Shown here: piece by piece, positions 1 to 5,689 of the stretch | Numbering within the stretch: position 1 is the first letter of the stretch | How the letters are laid out: each line of letters begins with the position of its first letter | Source: Anaerolineae bacterium | Lineage (GTDB): Bacteria > Chloroflexota > Anaerolineae > B4-G1 | Length of the DNA: 5,759 nt | Reading direction: 5' to 3' | Assembly: GCA_030612185.1 (NCBI GenBank) | Contig: JAUWOI010000304.1 | Span: 1-5,759 of the forward strand | Position numbers and translations under genes: made by a program | The notes under the pieces: generated by a model | Told to the model about the DNA's origin: nothing | Seen by the model: the letters and a program-made list of their open reading frames with translations, nothing else | Database searches by the model: none

Positions 1-41
1 ATGTACTCACTCCACAAGATCGGTTCGTGTGCTGCTTGAGA

Positions 42-51
42 GACAATTGTC
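42..51. promoter_or_regulatory. 10-bp perfect palindrome upstream of feoB
   Basis: GACAATTGTC is a perfect palindrome about 95 bases before the feoB start, in a stretch (1-146) where I recognise no gene. It could be half of an operator or chance. It does not match the Fur or DtxR/IdeR consensus as I know them, and no convincing -35/-10 pair can be tied to it. Confidence 0.2.
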
Positions 52-146
52 GTGATTGTACCACGCGCTCGTTAGATTGCCGTCAAAGAAACGTCAGAAA
101 TCTGCAAGAACCGACTCTACCCCGGAATATTGAGAAGATACGTCAA

Positions 147-2141
147 ATGGAACAGCAAAAGACGATCACCGTCGCTCTGGCAGGGCAGCCCAACACGGGC
201 AAGTCCACGGTGTTCAACGTGCTCACCGGTCTCAAGCAGCACGTGGGCAACTGGCCGGGCAAGACGGTGGAGCAAAAGACCGGTTCCGTCACCTACGACG
301 GCAGCACCTATCGCCTGGTAGACCTGCCCGGCACCTACAGCCTGACGGCCAACTCGCCGGAGGAACTCATCGCCCGCAATTTCATCATCGAGGAGCAGCC
401 CGACGTGGTGGCCGTGGTGACGGACGCGGCGATGCTGGAGCGCAACCTGTACCTGGTGACCGAACTACTCCCGCTCTCGGTGCCGGTCATCATCGCCTTA
501 AACATGATGGACGTGGCCGAGCAGGAGGGTCGCCCCGTTGACCCCATCGCGCTGGCGCAGGCGACGAGGATCAGGGTGGTGCCGATGGTGGCGGCGAAGA
601 ACCAGGGTGTGAAAGAGTTGTTGGCAGTCGTTGACGACCTCGTTCACGACGGGGTGGGGTATGCGCCCAGCAAGCCGGAGATACAGGAGGATCACCGCGC
701 CCTGCTGGACGACGTGCAGGCCCAGATCGCGGGCAGCGTCCCGGCCCCCTACCCTGAGGGCTGGGTGGCCCTCAAACTGCTGGAGGGGGACAGGGTCGTA
801 ACCGATATGATGAAAGAGAACCTGGGCCCGGCGCGCTGGGCAAAGGTGGAGGACCTCCTGCGGGAGCACGACGACGCCCAACTGGCCGTGGCTGGCGGGC
901 GCTACGAGTGGATCGAGCGCGCGACCCGCGCCGCGGTCGAGCGCCCCAAAGCGGGCGCCATCACCCGCACGCGCCGGTTCGACCGCATCGCCACGCACCC
1001 GGTCTGGGGCGTGTTCACGATGATGGGCATCTTGATCATTGTGATCGTAGCGGCAATGGCCATCGGGATGCCAATCTCAATGGGGATTATGGACGGCATC
1101 TCGTCGCTAGGTTTAATTGTCGCACCACTGCTGGCGAATGCCCCGGCCTGGATATCCAGTCTGGTGGTGGAAGGGGTTATCTTCGGTGTGGGGGCAGTAC
1201 TGGCGTTCCTCGCGTTCTTGATCGTCTGCTTCGCCCTGTTCGGGTTGCTGGAAGACATCGGCTATATGGCGCGAGTGGCCTACGTGATGGACCGCGCCAT
1301 GCACAGGATCGGCCTGCACGGCAAATCGTTCTTGCCGTTGCTGATGGGCCTCATCTGCAACATGCCGGCGGTCATGGGCACGCGGGTGATCGAGACGGAG
1401 CGGGCGCGCCTGAAGGCGGTCTTGCTGATGCCGTTCGTGCCGTGTATGGCGATGACGATGACGCTCATGTTTTACGCGCCTATCTTCTTCAGCCCTGGCA
1501 GTGCGACGCTGGTCGTGTTGGGCATGCTACTGGGCGCGCTGGCGGTAATGGCTCTCTCCGGCATCCTGCTGGACCGGGTGGTATTGCCTGGCGAGCGAAT
1601 TGGGTTCATCATGGAGTTGCCGCTCTATCACCGCCCGAACTTGCGCACGATCGGTACGTTCGTTTGGCAGAGGGCCAGGCAGTTCCTGACAAAGGCGGGC
1701 ACGGTGATACTGGCTGTGGCGGTGGGGATCTGGGCGCTCTCGTACTTTCCCAACGGTGACGTCGAGACGAGCATACTGGCAACGATAGGACACGCCCTGA
1801 CTCCGCTGGGGAACCTGATGGGCCTGGATTGGAGAATGCTCGTGGCGTTGTTCACCTCGTTCGTCTCCAAAGAAGCCGCCCTCGCGTCTATAGCGGTGTT
1901 GCTCGGCGCTGCAGATACCGAGGCCGGGCTGATGACAGCGTTGCAGACGGCCATGACTCCCGCGGCGGCGCTGGGCTACCTGACCACACAAACGTTGTTC
2001 ATCCCCTGTCTGGGCACGTTAGGGGTGATCGTCGAAGAGTCCAGGTCGTGGAAGTGGGCGCTCGCTATCCTGGCCTACCTGTTCGTCATCGCCTTTGCCC
2101 TGGGCATCCTGGTCTACCAGGTCGCCCGGTTGGTGATGTGA
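147..2141 (+). CDS. feoB: Ferrous iron transport protein B (FeoB)
   Basis: FeoB is the inner-membrane Fe(II) importer: a cytosolic GTPase domain joined to a polytopic membrane domain. From the ATG at 147 the protein has 664 residues, shorter than the roughly 770 of the E. coli protein, so it is a compact form. The G-domain is complete: G1 GQPNTGKS (13-20), VGNWPGKT with the G2 threonine at 40, G3 DLPG (59-62), G4 NMMD (119-122) and a G5-like AAKNQG near 149-154. The membrane half carries the FeoB signatures LLEDIGYMARVAYVMDR (from about 365), CNMPA (Cys404), PFVPC (Cys433), FVSKEAA (about 572-578) and IPCLGT (Cys621). PCMAMTM stands where many FeoB proteins have PCSARL. The frame stays open back to a GTG at 27, but those 40 residues do not resemble FeoB, so I chose 147 (weak GAGAAG at 132-137). 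A feoC-like gene follows; no feoA is visible. Confidence 0.96.
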   Translation: MEQQKTITVALAGQPNTGKSTVFNVLTGLKQHVGNWPGKTVEQKTGSVTYDGSTYRLVDLPGTYSLTANSPEELIARNFIIEEQPDVVAVVTDAAMLERNLYLVTELLPLSVPVIIALNMMDVAEQEGRPVDPIALAQATRIRVVPMVAAKNQGVKELLAVVDDLVHDGVGYAPSKPEIQEDHRALLDDVQAQIAGSVPAPYPEGWVALKLLEGDRVVTDMMKENLGPARWAKVEDLLREHDDAQLAVAGGRYEWIERATRAAVERPKAGAITRTRRFDRIATHPVWGVFTMMGILIIVIVAAMAIGMPISMGIMDGISSLGLIVAPLLANAPAWISSLVVEGVIFGVGAVLAFLAFLIVCFALFGLLEDIGYMARVAYVMDRAMHRIGLHGKSFLPLLMGLICNMPAVMGTRVIETERARLKAVLLMPFVPCMAMTMTLMFYAPIFFSPGSATLVVLGMLLGALAVMALSGILLDRVVLPGERIGFIMELPLYHRPNLRTIGTFVWQRARQFLTKAGTVILAVAVGIWALSYFPNGDVETSILATIGHALTPLGNLMGLDWRMLVALFTSFVSKEAALASIAVLLGAADTEAGLMTALQTAMTPAAALGYLTTQTLFIPCLGTLGVIVEESRSWKWALAILAYLFVIAFALGILVYQVARLVM

Positions 2142-2149
2142 GGCGTCCA

Positions 2150-2182
2150 AGACCTCGGAGGTTTTCACAACCTCCGAGGTCT
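2150..2182. repeat. Perfect 14-bp inverted repeat (REP-like palindrome) between feoB and feoC
   Basis: The arms at 2150-2163 (AGACCTCGGAGGTT) and 2169-2182 (AACCTCCGAGGTCT) are perfectly complementary and enclose a five-base loop, TTCAC. The element starts eight bases after the feoB stop. No T-run follows, so it is not a classical intrinsic terminator, although it could attenuate transcription or protect the feoB mRNA 3' end. Its form suits a dispersed palindromic repeat, and I recall similar CCTCCGAGG palindromes scattered in Chloroflexota genomes; copy number cannot be judged from one window. The right arm holds GAGGT (2176-2180), eight bases before a GTG at 2189, so folding could hide the feoC ribosome binding site. 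Confidence 0.75.
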
Positions 2183-2250
2183 GATACTGTGTTGGCCTTG
2201 GGGCGGAGGGTGGCATACACTCATACGCCACCTTCACCCACCAACTGAGC

Positions 2251-2442
2251 GTGAGCACAGGTCTGCTGGAGCAAATACTGCAAGACCTGGTGCGGATGGG
2301 GTACATCGCGCCGGTTGGTGGGGTCTGCGATACGAGCCTGTGCTGTCATTGCCCGCTGGGCGGCAGTTGCGCCACAGATGCCAGGGGTAACGTGTGGGTG
2401 CTGACGGTCAAGGGCGCGCGGGCGGCGGCGCGGAAAAAGTAG
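2251..2442 (+). CDS. feoC: FeoC-like iron-sulfur regulator, N-terminus uncertain or frameshifted
   Basis: FeoC-like proteins are small winged-helix proteins encoded beside feoB; they regulate or stabilise FeoB and often bind an Fe-S cluster. From GTG 2251 the product has 63 residues: the recognition helix and wing (LLEQILQDLVRMGYIAPV), then cysteines 26, 31, 32, 34 and 40, giving C-x4-C-x2-C-x5-C, and a typical WVLTVKGARAA end. This start has no ribosome binding site and removes the first helix. In the same frame upstream, 2203-2250 reads AEGGIHSYATFTHQLS, which is good FeoC sequence, but no ATG, GTG or TTG starts it before the stop at 2182. A GTG at 2189 (VLALG), with GAGGT at 2176-2180, would join it if the GGGG at 2200-2203 had one more G, giving 84 residues. 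This is a real frameshift, a sequencing error or an unusual start. Family call confident; ends less so. Confidence 0.75.
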   Translation: MSTGLLEQILQDLVRMGYIAPVGGVCDTSLCCHCPLGGSCATDARGNVWVLTVKGARAAARKK

Positions 2443-2472
2443 TGGTACGAAATCGCCTTTGGACACTTGAGT

Positions 2473-2480
2473 AAGGAGGA
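2473..2480 (+). promoter_or_regulatory. Ribosome binding site deciding the start of the 124-residue membrane protein
   Basis: AAGGAGGA lies seven bases before the ATG at 2488. The frame is open from a TTG at 2467, but that longer start would place this strong Shine-Dalgarno site inside the coding region. The site therefore fixes the start at 2488. Confidence 0.85.
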
Positions 2481-2487
2481 ACAAACA

Positions 2488-2862
2488 ATGAAATTCACGA
2501 ACAGATTCTCAATGGAGGCGCAGGCGACCATCGCCTTTATCGTGGCCCAGATTCTCTTCAAGATCATATTCGAGTTCGAGGGCTCGAGGATATTTGCCCA
2601 AACGCATCCCATGCCGGCGTTCGCCATCATCGTGGCCTTTACTATCGCCTGGGCTGTCATCGGCCTGTTGTGCCTGACTAATTGGAGAACAGGTTACCTT
2701 CTGGCTGTTATCCTCGGAGTTTTGAACCTGTTTCCGCTGGTGCTGCTCCTGTTTGGCATCGCTCCATTCCAGAACCGCCCTTACTTTAACGGCTGGATCA
2801 CTTTGTCGTTGATCTACTTCAGTTATCGAGCCTATAAGTCAAGCAGGCTGCAGAGCGGGTAA
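2488..2862 (+). CDS. Small integral membrane protein, unknown function
   Basis: I do not recognise a family. The 124-residue product is strongly hydrophobic. Likely membrane segments are 11-30, 43-63 and 67-93, the last long enough to contain a turn at NLFP, and there is a weaker one around 100-115. It begins with the short polar stretch MKFTNRFS and ends in a basic tail (YRAYKSSRLQSG). There is no signal-peptide cleavage motif and no cysteine or histidine cluster that would suggest metal binding. The start is set by a strong AAGGAGGA site. It lies 45 bases after the feoC-like gene and 77 before a membrane-anchored methyltransferase, so it could be the first gene of a separate unit or part of a longer feo transcript. 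No clear promoter is visible in the 45-base gap. Gene reality is well supported; function is not. Confidence 0.8.
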   Translation: MKFTNRFSMEAQATIAFIVAQILFKIIFEFEGSRIFAQTHPMPAFAIIVAFTIAWAVIGLLCLTNWRTGYLLAVILGVLNLFPLVLLLFGIAPFQNRPYFNGWITLSLIYFSYRAYKSSRLQSG

Positions 2863-2883
2863 GCCTCACGTTTCACCAAGGCG

Positions 2884-2906
2884 GGTTCTCGAACCAGGAC
2901 ATGGTT
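2884..2906 (+). other. Overlapping short inverted repeats in an intergenic gap
   Basis: GGTTC-TC-GAACC (2884-2895) is an inverted repeat with only two bases between the arms. Its right arm is shared with AACCA-GGACA-TGGTT (2892-2906), a 5-bp stem with a five-base loop. The two folds exclude each other. They sit 34 bases before the next start, in the longest gap of the 2488-5405 group (77 bases). The stems are short, so this could be chance. Confidence 0.3.
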
Positions 2907-2939
2907 TGAGTGTTGCCGCGTGCCTCAAAGGAGATAGAG

Positions 2940-3836
2940 ATGAAAAAGTACTTTTTCTACATCTTGCTTGGTCTACTATGCCCCGCAGTGATGGGCATCT
3001 ACTACGCCAGCGGCATTGGCTGTATCAACGCGATAGGTTTAGAGATGGTTATTGGCATCCTATCGGGCGTATCTGCGCTCCTGGCCCGCAAAGAATACGG
3101 GGGGACGGGGAAGCCCACCGGTCATTGGCTATCTGCTTTGATACCGTTGATCGTCATCCCGCTCATTCCTGTTGCCATGATCGGTCATTCTGGATTCGAG
3201 GCTTTTCTGGCCAGGGGAAGGGCGCCCTTTGTGACGATGGAGGGGTTTGCCATTGCCCAACTCGTTTTGGGCGTTCTGATGTTCAGGGGCCTGATATTCA
3301 AACGCGGGGAGGGCAGGCTGATGATGCCCGCTATTGGGTTTGTGATCATGTCGTCGGTGTTGAGAATACGCGGCATGTTCGTGAATCCAGCCAGAATCCT
3401 GCGTGAGATTGGGCTCCAAAAAGGGCAGACCATGCTGGATTACGGGTGTGGGGTAGGAGTATTCACCATACCCGCTGCCCAAATCGTCGGGGATGGCGGT
3501 GTCGTTTACGCTCTGGACATCCACCCCTTGTGCATAAAGACAATTGAGAAAAAAGCCGGGAAAAGAGGGCTTGCCAACGTCAAAACGATTCTCTCGGATA
3601 GGGATACAGGATTGCCAGACGAGAGTGTAGACGTCGTTTTCTTGTACGACGTACTCCAGTTCATAACAGACAGGGGCAGCCTGATGGAGGAGTTTCACCG
3701 CGTATTGAAACCGGATGGCCGTCTTTGCGCTACCGCCGAACACCTGGACGTGAACGAGTTTCTGGACGTCATAACGCAGGGAAACTTATTCACGCTGGTT
3801 GATCAAAAGGGGCCAGTATTCAGGTTCAGGAGGTGA
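2940..3836 (+). CDS. Membrane-anchored class I SAM-dependent methyltransferase
   Basis: The 298-residue protein has two parts. Residues 1 to about 140 are hydrophobic, with likely membrane segments near 4-22, 28-48, 66-84 and 98-116 and a weaker one near 127-138. Residues from about 145 form a class I (Rossmann-type) methyltransferase: RGMFVNPARILREIGL leads into the SAM-binding motif I LDYGCGVG (166-173). The acidic residue expected to hold the ribose is Asp193 in YALDIHP. TGLPDESVDVVFLYDVLQF and HRVLKPDGRL are the later family motifs. The domain looks like the UbiE-like group acting on small molecules or quinones, but the acceptor cannot be read from the sequence. AAAGGAG at 2927-2933, six bases before the ATG, selects this start over an in-frame GTG at 2910. 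The gene looks more AT-rich than feoB, with AAAAAA-type stretches, which may reflect separate ancestry. The domain is certain, the anchor likely, the substrate unknown. Confidence 0.9.
   Translation: MKKYFFYILLGLLCPAVMGIYYASGIGCINAIGLEMVIGILSGVSALLARKEYGGTGKPTGHWLSALIPLIVIPLIPVAMIGHSGFEAFLARGRAPFVTMEGFAIAQLVLGVLMFRGLIFKRGEGRLMMPAIGFVIMSSVLRIRGMFVNPARILREIGLQKGQTMLDYGCGVGVFTIPAAQIVGDGGVVYALDIHPLCIKTIEKKAGKRGLANVKTILSDRDTGLPDESVDVVFLYDVLQFITDRGSLMEEFHRVLKPDGRLCATAEHLDVNEFLDVITQGNLFTLVDQKGPVFRFRR
3828..3834 (+). promoter_or_regulatory. Strong ribosome binding site serving an eight-codon minigene
   Basis: AGGAGGT overlaps the end of the membrane methyltransferase gene, sharing the T of its TGA stop (3834-3836). 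It stands six bases before the ATG at 3841. That ATG opens only an eight-codon frame, yet this is a better site than the one directly before the following methyltransferase gene. Confidence 0.6.
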
Positions 3837-3840
3837 CAGA

Positions 3841-3867
3841 ATGCGAAACATCGAGGAAGTTCAATGA
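3841..3867 (+). CDS. Putative eight-codon leader minigene (MRNIEEVQ)
   Basis: ATG 3841 begins the frame MRNIEEVQ, which ends at TGA 3865-3867. That stop overlaps the ATG (3864-3866) of the next gene as ATGA, the usual layout for translational coupling. The minigene has an excellent Shine-Dalgarno site (3828-3834). The peptide contains no run of any one amino acid, so classical amino-acid attenuation is not suggested. It could deliver ribosomes to the methyltransferase gene, or be a relic of an older start for that gene in another frame. Chance is also possible for so short a frame. Confidence 0.35.
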   Translation: MRNIEEVQ

Positions 3868-4664
3868 GTGAGAAGCAGTTGTCTGGCGTGCCGCGCACGA
3901 TGATCTTTACCCTGCGGGCACGGGCCGATGAGCATGCCCGTCCCGACGGCCTGTTCCGCGACGAACGCGCCGCGCAATGGATCAAACGACTGCCCTGGGA
4001 CGCCGAGTTGGAAGAATGGTACGCCTGGAATTACCAGGTTGGCATCGCCGTGCGCACCGAACTGTTCGACGACGTGGCGCGGCGGCACATTGCCACCCAC
4101 GACAACCCATTGGTCGTCGAGTTGGGAGCGGGGCTGTCCACGCGCTACCATCGTGTTGGGCGAGGCCGCGCGCGCTGGGTCGAGTTGGACTTGCCCGAGG
4201 TGATAGACATCCGCCGTCAACTCGACGTTGAATCGGACGAGCACACGTTTATGGCCTGCTCGGCGCTGGATTTTGAATGGATGGAGCAGTTGCCCGACGC
4301 GCCACCAGAAAACATCCTGTTTATTGCAGAAGGATTATTGAACTACTTTGCTCCGGCGGACGTCAGGCGTCTGGTCAGGCGGATGCGCGAATGTTTCCTG
4401 GGCGCCACCTTTGCCATAGAGGTTCTCGGACAGTCTTCAAAGAAAATGGCGGCAAAGGGCGCTGCCCGGTCTGGCGCGGCGATGAAGTGGTTTGTCAGAG
4501 ACGAACGAGACGTGGCCGCCTTGGGACTGACGCTGATACACGCCTGGCCCATGATGCGACAGCATCTGGAGCGTTGGCGTTGGCTGCGCTGGATTTCGTG
4601 GGTTCCCGCCATTCGTAATAGCGACATCATCGTCGAGACCAAGATAGAGCCTGTGGAAAGGTAA
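3864..4664 (+). CDS. LCM/Tcmp-type SAM-dependent O-methyltransferase family protein
   Basis: The 266 residues fit the leucine carboxyl methyltransferase-like family (PF04072), whose bacterial members methylate carboxyl or hydroxyl groups of small molecules and polyketides; the eukaryotic relatives methylate the C-terminal leucine of PP2A. The family layout is clear: LSGVPRTMIFTLRARADEH near the start with a following LFRDERAAQWI, the SAM-binding motif VVELGAGLSTRYHRV (from 84), ELDLPEV (107-113) and AEGLLNYF (155-162). No membrane segment is evident. The length is near or slightly below usual for the family. A GAGG at 3853-3856 lies seven bases before the ATG, and the start also overlaps the stop of an eight-codon minigene. 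It is 27 bases downstream of a second methyltransferase of a different subfamily, so the two probably act on one pathway, but the substrate is unknown. I am confident of the family, not of the reaction. Confidence 0.9.
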   Translation: MSEKQLSGVPRTMIFTLRARADEHARPDGLFRDERAAQWIKRLPWDAELEEWYAWNYQVGIAVRTELFDDVARRHIATHDNPLVVELGAGLSTRYHRVGRGRARWVELDLPEVIDIRRQLDVESDEHTFMACSALDFEWMEQLPDAPPENILFIAEGLLNYFAPADVRRLVRRMRECFLGATFAIEVLGQSSKKMAAKGAARSGAAMKWFVRDERDVAALGLTLIHAWPMMRQHLERWRWLRWISWVPAIRNSDIIVETKIEPVER

Positions 4665-4683
4665 AAACAACGCTGGGAGGAGT

Positions 4684-4690
4684 AAGGAGG
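4684..4690 (+). promoter_or_regulatory. Ribosome binding site deciding a GTG start
   Basis: AAGGAGG lies seven bases before the GTG at 4698. An ATG at 4691 directly abuts this site and is in a different frame, so it is not the start. Confidence 0.8.
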
Positions 4691-4697
4691 ATGAGAC

Positions 4698-5405
4698 GTG
4701 ACAAAGATCGAGGATTTGAAAAACTATGGGCTGTCGCTGGCAGACGCGGGCGACGCGATTCCCGCCGATGTCATGGGTCAGATTAAAAAAGCATCCATGA
4801 GAATCATGTCGCGCCGCGCAGGCTTGCTGGGACTGGCGCGGTTTATGTGGGCGCTGCCAGGCGAGCGGAAACGGTTGCTGGCGCACGATTATATCGTGGC
4901 GCAGGAGCACGGCTTGACCAGCCAGGCATTCCTGGAAGGGCGTATCAACGGCGCGGCGACCTTTGCGGCGATGGCGCGGGCGGTGGGCGCGGAAAAAGCG
5001 TTAGAGATTCAGATGGAAGTAGTGGAAAGTATCGCGGCGGAACTGATGGCGTTCATATTTCCCAGCGCGGACGAGTTGAAAGCCTGCGGCGACCCGTTCG
5101 TTGCGTTCAAAGAGTTTATGAAAGCGGGGAACATGGCTAATGTAGCCGCAGGGCTGCACGAGGTTGAGACTGTGGAAGACACGCCCGACGTCTATCGGTT
5201 CGACGTTACCTATTGCGCGTATCACTCCATTCCGGACGAAGCGGGCTGGGGCGCGGCATGTTTGCCGAGTTGTTACGGCGACGACCTCTTTTTTCCTGGA
5301 CTATGCGCGCAAATAGGGGCGAGGTTCATCCGCACGGGGACGCTCGCGCGCGGTGATAAGGTGTGCGACTTTTGTTTTGAGCGTGTCAACAGGAAGGAGG
5401 AATGA
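4698..5405 (+). CDS. L-2-amino-thiazoline-4-carboxylic acid hydrolase-like protein
   Basis: The C-terminal half has the pattern I know from the ATC hydrolase-like family (PF14196): FDVTYCAY (168-175), a CLPSCYGDD segment (188-196), then RTGTLARGDKVCDFCF (to 227). The named enzyme opens the thiazoline ring of 2-amino-thiazoline-4-carboxylate on the route to L-cysteine, but most family members are uncharacterised and occur in varied anaerobes. Conserved cysteines at 173, 192 and 223 are present; Cys188 and Cys226 are extra, giving a cysteine-rich end that could bind a metal, which is inference. The N-terminal half is helical and soluble, with LARFMWALPGERKRLL near 46-61. The 235 residues match the family's usual size. 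The start is GTG 4698, set by AAGGAGG. It lies 33 bases after the LCM-type methyltransferase gene and one base before a small basic ORF, so it is likely co-transcribed with both. Confidence 0.82.
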   Translation: MTKIEDLKNYGLSLADAGDAIPADVMGQIKKASMRIMSRRAGLLGLARFMWALPGERKRLLAHDYIVAQEHGLTSQAFLEGRINGAATFAAMARAVGAEKALEIQMEVVESIAAELMAFIFPSADELKACGDPFVAFKEFMKAGNMANVAAGLHEVETVEDTPDVYRFDVTYCAYHSIPDEAGWGAACLPSCYGDDLFFPGLCAQIGARFIRTGTLARGDKVCDFCFERVNRKEE

Positions 5406-5406
5406 A

Positions 5407-5565
5407 ATGGCTAACGTTACACAAACACCGTCCCGAGCACAAACGGCCAAGTCGAAAAAGAGAGGGTTGAAGAAAAGCAAGTTGATCCGCATCAATCGTT
5501 ACCGTTGTGTTAAGCTAAAAGGTGTCGCCTTTTGGAGTACTAATTTGAGAAGTGTGGTAGAGTAG
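5407..5565 (+). CDS. Small, very basic ORF of unknown function, possibly truncated
   Basis: The ATG at 5407 follows the preceding stop (5403-5405) by one base. It has a strong AAGGAGG site at 5394-5400 inside the end of the upstream gene, so translation is plausible and coupled. The 52 residues include 14 lysines and arginines, mostly in 15-38 (KSKKRGLKKSKLIRINRYR), and only one acidic residue, the last. I recognise no family; nucleic-acid binding would suit the composition, but this is a guess. The last 14 residues (GVAFWSTNLRSVVE) differ in character, and their DNA lies beyond the short inverted repeat at 5517-5533. The C-terminus may therefore be foreign sequence read through after an insertion. 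Confidence 0.55.
   Translation: MANVTQTPSRAQTAKSKKRGLKKSKLIRINRYRCVKLKGVAFWSTNLRSVVE
5517..5533. repeat. Short inverted repeat AAAAGG-TGTCG-CCTTTT
   Basis: A 6-bp stem (5517-5522 with 5528-5533) encloses a five-base loop, near the point where the small basic ORF changes character. No T-run suitable for a terminator follows. It may mark the tip of an element whose gene starts at 5690, or it may be chance. Confidence 0.3.
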
Positions 5566-5583
5566 GGAGGGCAGTAGCAGTAG

Positions 5584-5639
5584 GCGCTGGGGGAAGAGGG
5601 GGCAGCGCAGTTTGCTGTCCACGAATCTTCCCACAGCGC
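5584..5639 (+). other. Long two-stage hairpin in the leader of the right-end gene
   Basis: An outer stem pairs 5584-5597 with 5626-5639: 14 positions with a single mismatch (G5590 and A5633). Inside it, after an asymmetric internal loop (GG on the left, ACGAA on the right), 5600-5606 pairs with 5614-5620 over seven positions with one G-U pair, closing a seven-base loop. That gives about 20 base pairs in 56 bases. It lies in the 124-base stretch without a gene between the small basic ORF and the ATG at 5690. There is no T-run after it, so it is not an ordinary intrinsic terminator. It could be an mRNA leader structure, a small structured RNA, or a subterminal structure of a mobile element. The + strand is assumed from the neighbouring genes. 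Confidence 0.6.
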
Positions 5640-5689
5640 AGCCACCCGACCACACTGGCTTCAAATGGTGCCCGAAAGGAAATCTAACC

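Noticed and set aside
1..54. Possible tail of an upstream gene (frames ending at 39 and 54)
   Set aside because: Neither short tail resembles the end of FeoA or another protein I know, and there is too little sequence to decide between them.
27..146. Forty-residue N-terminal extension of FeoB from GTG 27, with several cysteines
   Set aside because: It does not resemble any FeoB N-terminus; the normal protein begins a few residues before G1, as from ATG 147. The open frame upstream looks fortuitous.
908..1759. Long + strand ORF inside feoB
   Set aside because: It is a shadow in another frame of the GC-rich feoB, with arginine-, glycine- and histidine-rich translation and no family resemblance.
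2150..2182. Hairpin after feoB as a classical Rho-independent terminator
   Set aside because: The stem is strong but is followed by GATACTGTG and not a T-run, and the feoC-like gene begins immediately after it.
2875..2910. tRNA-like GGTTC motif in the gap before the membrane methyltransferase
   Set aside because: The GGTTCTCGAACC stretch recalls a T-arm, but no acceptor stem, anticodon arm or D-arm can be built around it.
3129..3743. 204-residue minus-strand ORF opposite the membrane methyltransferase
   Set aside because: It lies antisense to clear methyltransferase motifs, its translation looks like reverse-strand shadow, and there is no ribosome binding site supporting it.
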